Part shown: positions 7,035 to 15,150 of the stretch, one piece after another
How positions within the stretch are numbered: the stretch's first letter is position 1
Layout: each line of letters starts with the position of its first letter
Notes under the pieces: model-generated
What the model was told of the DNA's origin: nothing
The model's database searches: none
Seen by the model: only the letters and a program-made list of their open reading frames with translations
Translations under genes and position numbers: made by a program
From: an uncultured Acidobacteriota bacterium
GTDB taxonomy: Bacteria > Acidobacteriota > Vicinamibacteria > Vicinamibacterales > UBA8438
Assembly: GCA_913043805.1 (NCBI GenBank)
Contig: CAJWMX010000013.1
Span: forward strand, 1-17,393
DNA: 17,393 bases
Direction: 5' to 3'

Positions 7035-8261
7035 CTACTCGAAGCGGAGCGACTCGATCGGGTCGAGCTGCGCGCCCTTCCAGGCGGGGTAGAAGCCGAA
7101 CAGAATCCCGATGATGGCCGCGAAGCTGACCGAGATGGCCACCGCGTCCGGTGGAACGCTGGTCGGCCAGGCGAGGAACTGCGTCAGCCCCTCGGCGATC
7201 CCGAAACCGAGACCGACCCCGACGAGGCCGCCCACCAGGCTCAGCGCCATTGCCTCGACGAGGAACTGCCAGAGCACGTCCTGGCCCTTGGCACCGACCG
7301 CCATCCGGAGACCGATCTCCCGGGTCCGCTCGGTGACCGACACGAGCATGATGTTCATGATGCCGATGCCACCGACGATAAGCGACACGATGGCGATGGC
7401 CAGCGTGAACATCGTCATCGTCTGCGTCGTGCTCGTCATCATGCTCATCATGTCGTCCTGGGTCCGGACCATGAAGTCGTTTTCCTGACCCGGGATGAGC
7501 TCGTGTTCGGCGCGCAGGACCGTTTCGATCTCCTCGGTGGTCTGGGCGATGCGGTCTGACGATCGGGCGGAGATCGTAATGCCGGAGATGTTGGTGCCGT
7601 CTCGACCTCTCAGCTTGCGTTGCACGGTGGTGTAGGGCGCAAGGATCGTGTCGTCTTGGTCCTCGCCGAAGGTGCCCGATCCCTTCACCGTCATCACGCC
7701 CACGACGCGGAACGACTGGTTGCGTACGCGGATCTGCTGACCGACGGCGTCGACGCCCTCGCCGAACAGGTTGTCTCGCACGATTGATCCGATGACGGCG
7801 ACCTTGGCGGCGCTGTTCACGTCCTGCGTGGTGAAGAAGGTGCCGTCCTCCACGTCCCAGTGGCGGATCAGCGGAAACTCGATGTCGACGCCCTCGATCC
7901 GGGTGAACCAGTTCTCCCCACCCGCCACCACCTGATCCCGGGTGCTGACGCTGGCTGACAGATACTGCGCCCCGGCGACCTGTTCCCGGATGGCGTCGAC
8001 GTCACTGTCTTTCAGACGCGGCGAGGAACCCATGCCGCTGCTGACGCCGCCGCGACTCCAGTTGCCGGCCCGCACCATGATCAGGTTGGTGCCGCCGGCT
8101 CGGACCTGTTCTTCGATCTGCTGCTGCGCGCCGTTGCCGAGCGCCACCATGGTGATGACGGCGGCCACCCCGATGATCATGCCGAGCATGGTCAGGGCGG
8201 TGCGCATCTTGTTCCGCCCCAGGGCCTTCAGGGCGACGCGGAAGATCATCAGCAGTGACAT
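7035..8261 (-). CDS. MacB-type ABC exporter permease
   Basis: Inner-membrane permease of a tripartite exporter, 408 residues. Four transmembrane helices at about 22-41, 284-306, 333-356 and 373-393, with a large periplasmic domain of about 240 residues after the first, is the MacB topology. The MacB_PCD and FtsX features are visible: NKMRTALTMLGMIIGVAAV at the first helix, VGGIGIMNIMLVSVTERTREIGLRMAVGA after the second, and a DPIESLRFE end. In E. coli MacB the ATPase and permease are one chain; here they are two genes 6 bases apart. ATG at 8261 has AGGAG 9 bases upstream. It would dock with the adaptor and TolC-like channel encoded upstream. Cargo unknown; peptides, lipids or macrolides are family options. 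Confidence 0.93.
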   Translation of the reverse strand: MSLLMIFRVALKALGRNKMRTALTMLGMIIGVAAVITMVALGNGAQQQIEEQVRAGGTNLIMVRAGNWSRGGVSSGMGSSPRLKDSDVDAIREQVAGAQYLSASVSTRDQVVAGGENWFTRIEGVDIEFPLIRHWDVEDGTFFTTQDVNSAAKVAVIGSIVRDNLFGEGVDAVGQQIRVRNQSFRVVGVMTVKGSGTFGEDQDDTILAPYTTVQRKLRGRDGTNISGITISARSSDRIAQTTEEIETVLRAEHELIPGQENDFMVRTQDDMMSMMTSTTQTMTMFTLAIAIVSLIVGGIGIMNIMLVSVTERTREIGLRMAVGAKGQDVLWQFLVEAMALSLVGGLVGVGLGFGIAEGLTQFLAWPTSVPPDAVAISVSFAAIIGILFGFYPAWKGAQLDPIESLRFE

Positions 8262-8267
8262 CGGCGG

Positions 8268-9128
8268 CTACTCCTGGGTGGGAACCGGCGAGCGGTCCAG
8301 TTCCAGATCAATGTTATCGAACGCGGACGGTTCGCGCGCCTGGCTCGCGGCCGGCGGGGGCGACGATATCTCCGGTTCGTCGCTGTCTTCTTCCGCTGGC
8401 AGTGCCGCGAACTCGTCAGCGGCCATCCGGCGTACGCCGGTCGGATTGTCTTCCACGATCTTCCCGTCGCGAAACGCGATGATCCGGGTGCCGTACTCCG
8501 CGATGTCCTGCTCGTGGGTGATCAGCAGCACCGTGATTCCGCGCTCGGTGTTCAGTCGTTGGAAGATGTCCATCACCTCGATGCTGGTGCGGGTGTCGAG
8601 ATTGCCGGTCGGCTCATCGGCCAGCAGGATGGCCGGATCGTTGACGAGCGCGCGGGCAATGGCGACGCGTTGCTGCTGACCGCCAGAGAGCTGGTTCGGA
8701 TAGTGTCCCATGCGGTCGCCGAGTCCGACCGACTCGAGCGCCTCCTGGGCACGGCGGTGCCGTTCCTTCCCGCGGATGCCGTCTCCGTTGTACAGCAGTG
8801 GGAGCTCGACGTTGTCTAGCGCACTGGTACGAGCGAGCAGGTTGAATCCCTGGAAGACGAACCCGATCTTGCGGTTGCGGACCTCAGCGAGGGCGTTCTT
8901 CGAGAGAGTCGATACGTCGTGCCCATCGAGGATGTAGCTGCCGTCGGTAGGACGATCGAGGCAGCCCAGGATGTGCATGAAGGTCGACTTGCCGGAGCCA
9001 GACGGGCCGATGACGGCCACGAACTCGCCCTTGGTGATGTCGACCGACACCCCGCGAAGTGCCCGGACCTGGATCTCGCCCAGGTCGTAAACCTTCGTCA
9101 AGCCCTGGACGGAGATGCTCGGTGTCAT
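8268..9128 (-). CDS. MacB-type ABC exporter ATP-binding protein
   Basis: Cytoplasmic ATPase of the exporter, 286 residues. Walker A GPSGSGKST at 41-49, Q-loop Gln93, signature LSGGQ at 147-151, Asp171-Glu172 of Walker B, and His205 are all present, and the family motif LADEPTGNLD is intact. After residue 230 it carries an extra tail of about 55 residues, acidic and Pro/Ser-rich, absent from plain LolD-type ATPases and in the place where fused MacB has the linker to its first helix. The start lies 5 bases after the adaptor stop and the permease starts 6 bases after its own stop, so the three are one operon. Confidence 0.94.
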   Translation of the reverse strand: MTPSISVQGLTKVYDLGEIQVRALRGVSVDITKGEFVAVIGPSGSGKSTFMHILGCLDRPTDGSYILDGHDVSTLSKNALAEVRNRKIGFVFQGFNLLARTSALDNVELPLLYNGDGIRGKERHRRAQEALESVGLGDRMGHYPNQLSGGQQQRVAIARALVNDPAILLADEPTGNLDTRTSIEVMDIFQRLNTERGITVLLITHEQDIAEYGTRIIAFRDGKIVEDNPTGVRRMAADEFAALPAEEDSDEPEISSPPPAASQAREPSAFDNIDLELDRSPVPTQE

Positions 9129-9133
9129 GAGAG

Positions 9134-10822
9134 CTACCGACCGCGACGGCCGAACTGCGGCATCAACGGCGAGCTTGCGCCACCCCCGGGTCCGTCGACT
9201 GATCCGCCTTCCGGGGTGGTGACCCCGGTGACCAGCTGCGCGCCCTCGCTCACGCCGGCGCGCGGCGGTGCGGGCGCCGGCGCGGGTTGGGGCTGGTCGG
9301 CTTCGAGCCGTGCGACGAGTTGTTCCAGGTTACGACGAGCGTCGCCGTCCTCGAGCGCCGCGATCTGCTCGCGGAGCTCGGCGATCTGCGGGTCTTTGGT
9401 CCGCTTGGGCGCTTCGCGCCGTCCACCGCCTCCTCGGGCGCCGAGGAGCTCGGTGGCGGTTCCATCGGTGACCCCGAGGCGCACGTCCACGGCCTGGAGC
9501 TGGTCGCCCTGCATGACCCAGACCCGGCCCGTCGATTCGCTGATCTCGATGGGCGCGAACAACGCATCGATCGTGGTCGCGCCCCGATCGACGGCGGCGA
9601 CCGCCGGTGCGTTCGCGTTCCCACGGCGTCGTCCGCCGCCTCCGCCGTCCCCGCCACGACCGCCGCGGCCGCCCCCGCGCGCGGCGAAGAACTCGACGCG
9701 TTGCTCGGGCGACATGTTCTGCATCCGTTCGCGGAAGGCTTGTCGGTCGGCGTCGCTCATGTCACCGAAGCCGCCACGGTCCCCGCCGGGCCCTCCCTGG
9801 CTACGGCGGCCGCCCCCGCCACCTCGCTGCAGGATGTCGGGCACCGGCTGATTGAGGGCCGCGAACATCTCTGGCGTTGGACGGAAGCGCAGCGCGCTGT
9901 TGGGCACGCGCAAGACGTCTTCGCGACGGGCGATCTCGAGGGTGACGGTGGCGGTCATGCCCGGCTTGAGCTTGAGCTCGTTGTTGGGCACGTCGATGAC
10001 CGTCGCGTAGGTGACGACGTTCTGCACCACGACCGGCTCGAGGCGGATCTGAGACACGGTGCCCGTGAACTCTTCGGCGGCGTAGGCGTCGACGGTGAAC
10101 GTGACGTCCTGTCCCGGGCGGATCCGGCCGACGTCGGACTCGTCGATGTTGGCGATTACCTGCATCTTGGTGAGGTCGGCCGCGATGATGAACAGCTCGG
10201 GGGCCGACATGCTGGCGGCCACGGTTTGCCCGACATCGACCTGCCGCGCGATCACGATGCCATCGATCGGAGCCGTGATGACGGTGTGTCCGAGATTGAC
10301 TTCGTTCTGGTTGAGCGAGGCACGTGACTGGGTCACGCTGGCCTCGGACGACTTCAGCTGGGCCTCGGCGGACCGAACCGCAACCTGCGCTGCTTCCAGC
10401 TCGGAGTCCGCGATCAGGTCCCGGCTGGCGAGGTCTTCGGAGCGGGCGAGCTGGGTCTGGGAATCTTCGAGCGTGACCCGCAACCGCTCGACGTCGGCTT
10501 CGGCCCGGGCCAGATTCGCTTGTGCCTGCTCGATCTGCGTTTCGAACAGCGACGGCTCGAGCCTGGCGATGACGTCGCCTTCCCGGACAATCGAGTTAAA
10601 GTCGGCATACAGCTCTTCGATGATGCCCGAGACCTGGCTGCCCACCTGCACCGTGGTCACCGCCTCGAGCGTGCCGGTGGCCCCGACCGTGTCGACGACA
10701 TCGCCTCGGTTGAGCGGCACGGTGCTGACTTCAGGCACGAACTCGGTCGTCCGGAAGCCGAGGTAGCCATAGGCGGTGAAGCCGGCGCCGACGAGTAGAA
10801 CGAGTACGAGCAGTTTCTTCAT
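9134..10822 (-). CDS. Periplasmic adaptor (MacA/HlyD family) with Gly/Arg-rich insertions
   Basis: Membrane-anchored periplasmic adaptor linking the ABC permease to the TolC-like channel; 562 residues against about 370-400 for typical MacA. An N-terminal anchor helix (about 4-20) is followed by a lipoyl half (VQVGSQVSGIIEEL), a long alpha-hairpin at about 90-175, the second lipoyl half (ITAPIDGIVIARQVDVGQTV) and a beta-barrel domain to about 300. Two foreign-looking inserts then break the membrane-proximal domain: a Gly/Arg-rich stretch at about 333-402 containing MSPEQR, and a charged Lys/Glu then Pro/Ala stretch at about 461-522. The C-terminus is again Gly/Arg-rich. ATG at 10822 has GAGGG 9 bases upstream; the TTG at 10831 is adjacent to that site and is unlikely to be used. 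Confidence 0.92.
   Translation of the reverse strand: MKKLLVLVLLVGAGFTAYGYLGFRTTEFVPEVSTVPLNRGDVVDTVGATGTLEAVTTVQVGSQVSGIIEELYADFNSIVREGDVIARLEPSLFETQIEQAQANLARAEADVERLRVTLEDSQTQLARSEDLASRDLIADSELEAAQVAVRSAEAQLKSSEASVTQSRASLNQNEVNLGHTVITAPIDGIVIARQVDVGQTVAASMSAPELFIIAADLTKMQVIANIDESDVGRIRPGQDVTFTVDAYAAEEFTGTVSQIRLEPVVVQNVVTYATVIDVPNNELKLKPGMTATVTLEIARREDVLRVPNSALRFRPTPEMFAALNQPVPDILQRGGGGGRRSQGGPGGDRGGFGDMSDADRQAFRERMQNMSPEQRVEFFAARGGGRGGRGGDGGGGGRRRGNANAPAVAAVDRGATTIDALFAPIEISESTGRVWVMQGDQLQAVDVRLGVTDGTATELLGARGGGGRREAPKRTKDPQIAELREQIAALEDGDARRNLEQLVARLEADQPQPAPAPAPPRAGVSEGAQLVTGVTTPEGGSVDGPGGGASSPLMPQFGRRGR
9257..9442 (-). repeat. Low-complexity insertion 2 in the adaptor gene
   Basis: Encodes residues about 461-522: a GGGGRR run, then a charged helix-like stretch (PQIAELREQIAALEDGD) and a Pro/Ala run. 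It interrupts the domain between TDGTATELL and GVSEGAQLVTG, which are normally joined in this family. Confidence 0.6.
9617..9826 (-). repeat. Low-complexity Gly/Arg insertion 1 in the adaptor gene
   Basis: Encodes residues about 333-402, dominated by Gly and Arg codons (GGN and CGN), giving a strongly biased C-rich plus strand. In the middle is a short non-repetitive helix with SDADRQAFRERMQ and MSPEQRVEFF. The long open frames on the other strand here are by-products of this bias. Confidence 0.65.
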
Positions 10823-10869
10823 GGGGTGCAACCCTCGTTAGACGGGTCGGACGGTGATGGTGCCCACAC

Positions 10870-12495
10870 CTATTGAATAATCTGAATCCCCGCCGAAGAC
10901 AGCGACGTGCGCTGCACCCGGTCGAGTTCCACTAGCGCCTTCTGCTGATCCAGGATGGCCCGGAGCTCGGTGTCCTGGGCCGTCGCCAGGTCTCGCTGCG
11001 CCTGGACGACGAAGAAGTTGGTGGTCAGACCGGCCTCGAACCGGCTCTGTTCCGCCGCCAGTTGCTCTTCGGCCAGCTCGCGGGCCGCCGTCGCGGCCTC
11101 GATGCGGCGCTCGATCGAGCGAATCTGGACCACCGCGTTGGTGACCTCGGTGGCCACCTGTAGCTGGAGCTGGCTCAGTTGCGCCTGTACCTGCTGGGTC
11201 TGCAGCCTGGCCCTCGCGTATGCCGCGTCGGCCGCGCTCTGGCCCAGCGGGTAGCTGACGTTCACGCCCACGGTCCACACGGGGAACTCGGCGTCGAACA
11301 GCTGATTGAAGGCGTCACCGATCCCGCCGGGGAGCTCTGTCGTGACCGCGCCGCCGAGCCCGGTTCGGACGAAGCGGGTGCCGCCCTGGCCCTGCAGCTG
11401 GTATGACGCGGTGAGATCCACCGAGGGCAGTCGGTTGTTGCTCATCGCCGAGAGATTGACTTCGTTGATGTCCAGCTGCCGACGTGACCGGGCGATGTCG
11501 GTCCGCTGGTCGATGGCGGCGCGCACCGCCTGTTCGAGGTCGATCGGTTCGGGCGACAGGGTCGGCAGGTCCACGGGGGTGATCGTGGCAGTCCAGAACT
11601 CGTCCTGCGTGCCGTTGACGATGAGTTGCTTCAAGGCGAGCTCGGCGACCGCGAGCGACTGCTCGGCCGCCGCCAGCGACTGACGACGGGCTGCCGCTTC
11701 TGAGCGCGCCTGCACCACGTCGATCGGCGCCAGGGTGCCGATCTCGACTCGCGCCTCGTTGTCGCGGATGAGTTCCTCGGCCAGATCCAGCGCCTGCTGC
11801 TGCACCGCCAGGGTCTGAGTTGCGTAGACCAGGTCCCAGTAGGCGTTTCTCACTGAAGAGACGGTGTTGGTGATCGACTGGCGCAGATCGATGTCGGCGA
11901 TGTCCCGGTTGATCCGGGTGACCTGGATCTGCTGGCGGGTCGCGTCGATCTTGAAGCCTCTGAGCAGTGGCTGGGTATAGGAGGCCTGGAACGTCGACCG
12001 GTAGCTCGGGTTGAAGCTCGAGAAGAAGTTGGTGGAGGCGCTGCGGTTGTTGTTGAAGTTCAGCGTATAGCTGCCGCCACCCAATTGCACCGCCTGCGTC
12101 ATCCCCCCGTTGAAGACCGCGGTGTCGCTCACGACCGCTTCGCCGCCGTCGAGCTGAGTCGAGGAGGGGGTTGTGCGCGAGGAATTGCTTAGGTTCGAGT
12201 TCAGCGTGGGGCGGTAGGCGGACAGCTGTTGGGCCAGTGTCAGATCGAACACCTGTGGGCTGAGCCGCTGGACGGCGAGGTCGAGGTTGCGTTCCAGCGC
12301 TCTCGCGAGCGCGTCGTCGAGCGTCAGGTTCACCTGTGGCCCGGAGCCCGGAACCTGGACCGACGCGAGCCGGGCGGTCGCCTGCGCCACGAGGTTCTCG
12401 ATGACCGGATCCGGCGGTGCCTGGCTCGCCGCGGGGGTGGCGCACAACAGGAGGGCGCCGAGACTCAGGATGGAACCATTACGGAGATACTGCAT
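10870..12495 (-). CDS. TolC-like outer-membrane efflux channel
   Basis: Outer-membrane factor, 541 residues, forming the trimeric exit duct of the exporter. A signal peptide (MQYLRNGSILSLGALLLC, cleavage near residues 23-26) is followed by two OEP repeats: the first opens with LTLDDALARALERNLDLA near 57-74, the second with IDLEQAVRAAIDQRTDIARSRRQL, each running into long Ala/Gln-rich coiled-coil helices. Segments such as SYTLNFNNNRS and FQASYTQPLLRGF look like the beta-barrel parts. ATG at 12495 was chosen because GAGGAG lies 9 bases upstream and the signal peptide begins there; a longer in-frame extension to 12687 overlaps the preceding gene and has no signal peptide. The adaptor gene follows 47 bases later. 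Usual family length is 420-550. Confidence 0.93.
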   Translation of the reverse strand: MQYLRNGSILSLGALLLCATPAASQAPPDPVIENLVAQATARLASVQVPGSGPQVNLTLDDALARALERNLDLAVQRLSPQVFDLTLAQQLSAYRPTLNSNLSNSSRTTPSSTQLDGGEAVVSDTAVFNGGMTQAVQLGGGSYTLNFNNNRSASTNFFSSFNPSYRSTFQASYTQPLLRGFKIDATRQQIQVTRINRDIADIDLRQSITNTVSSVRNAYWDLVYATQTLAVQQQALDLAEELIRDNEARVEIGTLAPIDVVQARSEAAARRQSLAAAEQSLAVAELALKQLIVNGTQDEFWTATITPVDLPTLSPEPIDLEQAVRAAIDQRTDIARSRRQLDINEVNLSAMSNNRLPSVDLTASYQLQGQGGTRFVRTGLGGAVTTELPGGIGDAFNQLFDAEFPVWTVGVNVSYPLGQSAADAAYARARLQTQQVQAQLSQLQLQVATEVTNAVVQIRSIERRIEAATAARELAEEQLAAEQSRFEAGLTTNFFVVQAQRDLATAQDTELRAILDQQKALVELDRVQRTSLSSAGIQIIQ

Positions 12496-12566
12496 CGATA
12501 TTCGCTCCTCACACGCTCTCGGCCAGCGGGCCTCTCTCGAGGCCAAACCCGCGCCGGCTACTGACG

Positions 12567-12594
12567 TAGACCCGTCAAAGCGAGCCGCTATTCC
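12567..12594 (-). promoter_or_regulatory. Possible ECF-type promoter before the TolC-like gene
   Basis: Reading the minus strand, GGAATA (12594-12589) and GTCTA (12571-12567) are 17 bases apart. They resemble the GGAAC and GTC-type boxes used by many ECF sigma factors, and an ECF gene lies upstream in the same block. It is in the 137-base gap between the Spy-like and TolC-like genes, about 70 bases before the start codon. The -35 box has one mismatch and the match may be chance. Confidence 0.25.
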
Positions 12595-12632
12595 AGATGT
12601 ACTTCGAAAAAGGGCTCGGGTGTCCAGGCAGG

Positions 12633-13079
12633 CTAGCACCGCCGTCGATAGCTCGACCCGTCGGCTTCCGATTCGCTGTCCCACCACTCTTTAAGGGTGG
12701 TGCGCTGGCTTGCGCTCAGTACTCGGTACATGCGGAAGACCATTAGGGTTCGGGTCTTGCTGAGCTCGCTGCGCGCCGCCTCCACCCGATCGACCTGCCG
12801 GGTCACGTCGATTTCGGCGACGGTCATGTCGGCGATCATCTCCGAGAGCGTCCGTTCTTCAGCGTTGAGTCGGCGCCAGGATTCGCGCTGTTTTGGGCGC
12901 GATTGCCGGTAGATCTCTTCGAGCTCGGTGGACTGGCCCTCGGTGAGCTCAAGCATCGCCTTGACCTCGTCCGATTTCCACCAGTGATGGGGGTTGCGTC
13001 CCTGCTCGGAGGCTGCGGCCGGCGTGGCCAGCATGGTCCAAGCGCACAGCACGACCGCGGTGAGTCCTGCGTATCGCAT
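12633..13079 (-). CDS. Spy/CpxP-like periplasmic protein with LTxxQ motifs
   Basis: Secreted, mostly helical protein of 148 residues. A signal peptide ends near residue 23-24 (AAAS). The mature part has two motifs of the LTxxQ superfamily, LTEGQ at 45-49 and LSASQ at 121-125, framing long charged helices, as in Spy, CpxP and the CnrX/ZraP-type metal or stress sensors. His31-His32 and two Trp pairs (33-34, 132-133) are noticeable. Such proteins act as periplasmic chaperones or as sensors that keep envelope-stress regulators off. It precedes the exporter genes and follows ispH by 70 bases. GGAG lies 9 bases before the ATG. Whether it is a chaperone or a sensor cannot be decided here. Confidence 0.78.
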   Translation of the reverse strand: MRYAGLTAVVLCAWTMLATPAAASEQGRNPHHWWKSDEVKAMLELTEGQSTELEEIYRQSRPKQRESWRRLNAEERTLSEMIADMTVAEIDVTRQVDRVEAARSELSKTRTLMVFRMYRVLSASQRTTLKEWWDSESEADGSSYRRRC

Positions 13080-13149
13080 CAGTCCGTCTCCAGACAGTGC
13101 AAAGAGGTTCCCATCTATTCTCCCAATACTGGCGAAAAATCGAAAACGT

Positions 13150-14397
13150 TTACTCGGGAACGTCGGATTCGGTGAATTCGCCCAGTCGCTCGATGACTTG
13201 CCCGACGACCGAGTCCGGGGTGGACGCGCCAGCCGTCAGCCCGACGGATACGGTGCCGCTGGGAAGCCAGTTGGACGAGGCTGTCTCGTCGGCGCCAGGG
13301 GTGGCAGGCGTCGTGGCGCCGTCCACCGGGCGGTGCCGGATTTCGTTGGCAGACAGTAGACAGCTTGCGTCGGCGATGTGGTAGGTCCTGAGGCGCCGAC
13401 CGGCCAGGCGGGCCAGATTCTTCGTGTTGCTACTGTTGTAGCCGCCAATCACGATCATGATGTCGAGATCCCGGCGTTCGAGCAGCGCCGCCACGGCATC
13501 CTGGCGGTCCTGAGTGGCGCTGCAGATGGTGTCGAAGGCGCGGTAGTGGGCGTCCAGGTCGGCGGCCCCGTACCGGTCGAGCATCGCCTGTCGAATCATC
13601 TCGCCGATGGCCAGCGATTCGGACATCAGCATCGTGGTCTGGTTGGCGAGCCCGACGCGCTGGAGGTCGCGGACCGGGTCGAAGTCGGGTGACATGGCGC
13701 CGGCAAACCGCTGCGTGAAGCCGGTCGCGTCCTCTCCAGTGCGGATGAAGTTGCACATGAGGTCGGCTTCGTCCCGGTCCAGCACGACCAACGACCGTCC
13801 TCCGGGATACTGGAACACCTGGGATGCGGTTGCCTGGGTCTCCTCGTGCTTGACCTTCCCGTGGATGATGGCCGTGTAGCCATCGCGGGCATACTGCAAT
13901 ACGTTCTTCCAGACGTTCAGCACCGAGCCGCAGGTGGTGTCAACCAAGGTGCACCCCTGGCGCTGCAGCCGCGCCAGCATCGAGATGGTGACCCCGAACG
14001 CGGGCAGGATGACGACGTCGTTGGAGCCGAGTCCGTCGGCGTCGGTGCCGGGGTCGCTCAGAAAGCGTATGCCGGCCGCGCGGAGCCGGTGGTTCACCTG
14101 AGGATTGTGAATGATCTCGCCAGTCAGATAGATGGACCGGTCAGGAAACCGCCGCCGGGTCTGATACGCATAGTCGACCGCCCGGTCGACTCCGTAGCAG
14201 AAGCCGAACTCGGTCGCGAGATGGAGCCTGAGCCGCCCGTGTTGCCACTGGTAGTCGTCCCCGCGTATCTGGTCGATGAGGGCGCTGTGGTAGTCGGAGG
14301 CCAGCTGGTCGGCGACCTCGTGCTTGAGCGCCAGCCCCTTCCGGAACATGGGCGCCGGAACGGCGGGTGCGTCGTCGGAAACGGGGCCGGAGGTCAC
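13150..14397 (-). CDS. ispH: 4-hydroxy-3-methylbut-2-enyl diphosphate reductase, long (plant/cyanobacterial) type
   Basis: IspH (LytB) converts HMBPP to IPP and DMAPP, the last step of the MEP isoprenoid pathway, using an iron-sulfur cluster; cytoplasmic. Cluster cysteines are Cys67 (GFCYGVDRAV), Cys156 (DTTCGSV) and Cys292 (DTICSATQ). Substrate residues include IIHNP near 95-99, HGKVKHEE at 179-186, NQTTML at 252-257 and GGYNSSNT. At 415 residues it is about 100 longer than E. coli IspH; the N-terminal FRKGLALKHEV stretch and the extra middle and end segments match the class found in cyanobacteria and plastids. The GTG start overlaps the anti-sigma stop by 4 bases (GTGA), suggesting coupling; ATG at 14349 is an alternative that keeps all family sequence. 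Confidence 0.94.
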   Translation of the reverse strand: MTSGPVSDDAPAVPAPMFRKGLALKHEVADQLASDYHSALIDQIRGDDYQWQHGRLRLHLATEFGFCYGVDRAVDYAYQTRRRFPDRSIYLTGEIIHNPQVNHRLRAAGIRFLSDPGTDADGLGSNDVVILPAFGVTISMLARLQRQGCTLVDTTCGSVLNVWKNVLQYARDGYTAIIHGKVKHEETQATASQVFQYPGGRSLVVLDRDEADLMCNFIRTGEDATGFTQRFAGAMSPDFDPVRDLQRVGLANQTTMLMSESLAIGEMIRQAMLDRYGAADLDAHYRAFDTICSATQDRQDAVAALLERRDLDIMIVIGGYNSSNTKNLARLAGRRLRTYHIADASCLLSANEIRHRPVDGATTPATPGADETASSNWLPSGTVSVGLTAGASTPDSVVGQVIERLGEFTESDVPE

Positions 14398-15134
14398 CGG
14401 ATATCGACAGGAAGATCGCCGACGTGGGGCGTCAGCGCGTCGATCGACTCGAGCTCGGAGACGAGAAAGCTGGTCAATTCGAGGTCATCGTCAGCGAGGA
14501 AGGCTTCGTTCCCCATGATCTCATCGAAATCGTCAAGGGTTAGCGACGCCTGCCCGTCCGCGGCGTGCCGCAGGCCGTTCCCGAGCGGCGGAAGCTCGAC
14601 CGTTCCCGTCATGTCGTAGGTCGGCGCGACGGTCTGTGGCCCCTGGGCGATGGCGATGTCGCTCGCCGAATTTTGGTCGGTCAACGGCACGTCATGAAAG
14701 TGCATCAGTTGGCCGGCGCCAACGCCGATCACGAGACCGGCAGCTGTCGCGGCCCACACCCAACGGCCGGTGCGGACGGCAGTCTGGGGCAATGGCCGGA
14801 CGGAGAACGGGAAACGGATGACCTTCGCCGGCGCCTCGGCGCCGACCAAGGTGGCGAGCCGATGGCTGATCCGTCGACGTTGCGTCTGTAGCCGCTCCGA
14901 GGTGAACACATCGTCGAACCCCGCGACGGCTTCCTGGCGAACCAGGTCCAGCGCGTCGGTGGTCTCGACTAGGGCGGCCTCACATTTCGGACACTGCTCC
15001 GCGTGGCCCAGGGGCTCGGGCGCGTCGGTTTCGCCGGTCGCCAGGGCCACCAGTTCGTCCTCGGTCAGGTGACCACCCGCACGCGCCCAGAGGCGAGACA
15101 GGGCCGCCGCCTTCGCGCGAAGCTGTTCGGTCAT
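14394..15134 (-). CDS. Anti-sigma factor with ZAS zinc-binding motif
   Basis: Single-pass inner-membrane anti-sigma factor, 246 residues. The cytoplasmic N-terminal part carries His44-x3-Cys48-x2-Cys51, the zinc-binding ZAS motif that clamps ECF sigma factors. One transmembrane helix lies at about 125-144. The outer part of about 100 residues is acidic (DDFDEIM, ADDDLE) and has no domain I recognise. The ATG at 15134 is 16 bases after the sigma stop; a GTG at 15185 would overlap the sigma gene and adds an atypical leader. No clear Shine-Dalgarno is seen, which fits coupling to sigma translation. Release from the sigma factor would be the sensing step, possibly by proteolysis or zinc-site oxidation (inference). 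Confidence 0.85.
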   Translation of the reverse strand: MTEQLRAKAAALSRLWARAGGHLTEDELVALATGETDAPEPLGHAEQCPKCEAALVETTDALDLVRQEAVAGFDDVFTSERLQTQRRRISHRLATLVGAEAPAKVIRFPFSVRPLPQTAVRTGRWVWAATAAGLVIGVGAGQLMHFHDVPLTDQNSASDIAIAQGPQTVAPTYDMTGTVELPPLGNGLRHAADGQASLTLDDFDEIMGNEAFLADDDLELTSFLVSELESIDALTPHVGDLPVDIR

Positions 15135-15150
15135 AGTGTCTGGTCTGTGG

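Noticed and set aside
8919..10327. Large plus-strand open frames opposite the ATPase and adaptor genes
   Set aside because: They mirror the Gly/Arg-rich adaptor codons, giving Pro/Arg/Ser-rich or His/Asp/Gly-rich products with no fold; the minus-strand proteins match known families.
12496..12687. N-terminal extension of the TolC-like protein by 64 residues
   Set aside because: It would overlap the Spy-like gene, has no ribosome site and would bury the signal peptide; ATG 12495 has a good GAGGAG.
13846..14619. Plus-strand open frame of about 257 codons opposite ispH and the anti-sigma gene
   Set aside because: IspH iron-sulfur and substrate motifs are on the minus strand; the plus product has no family features.
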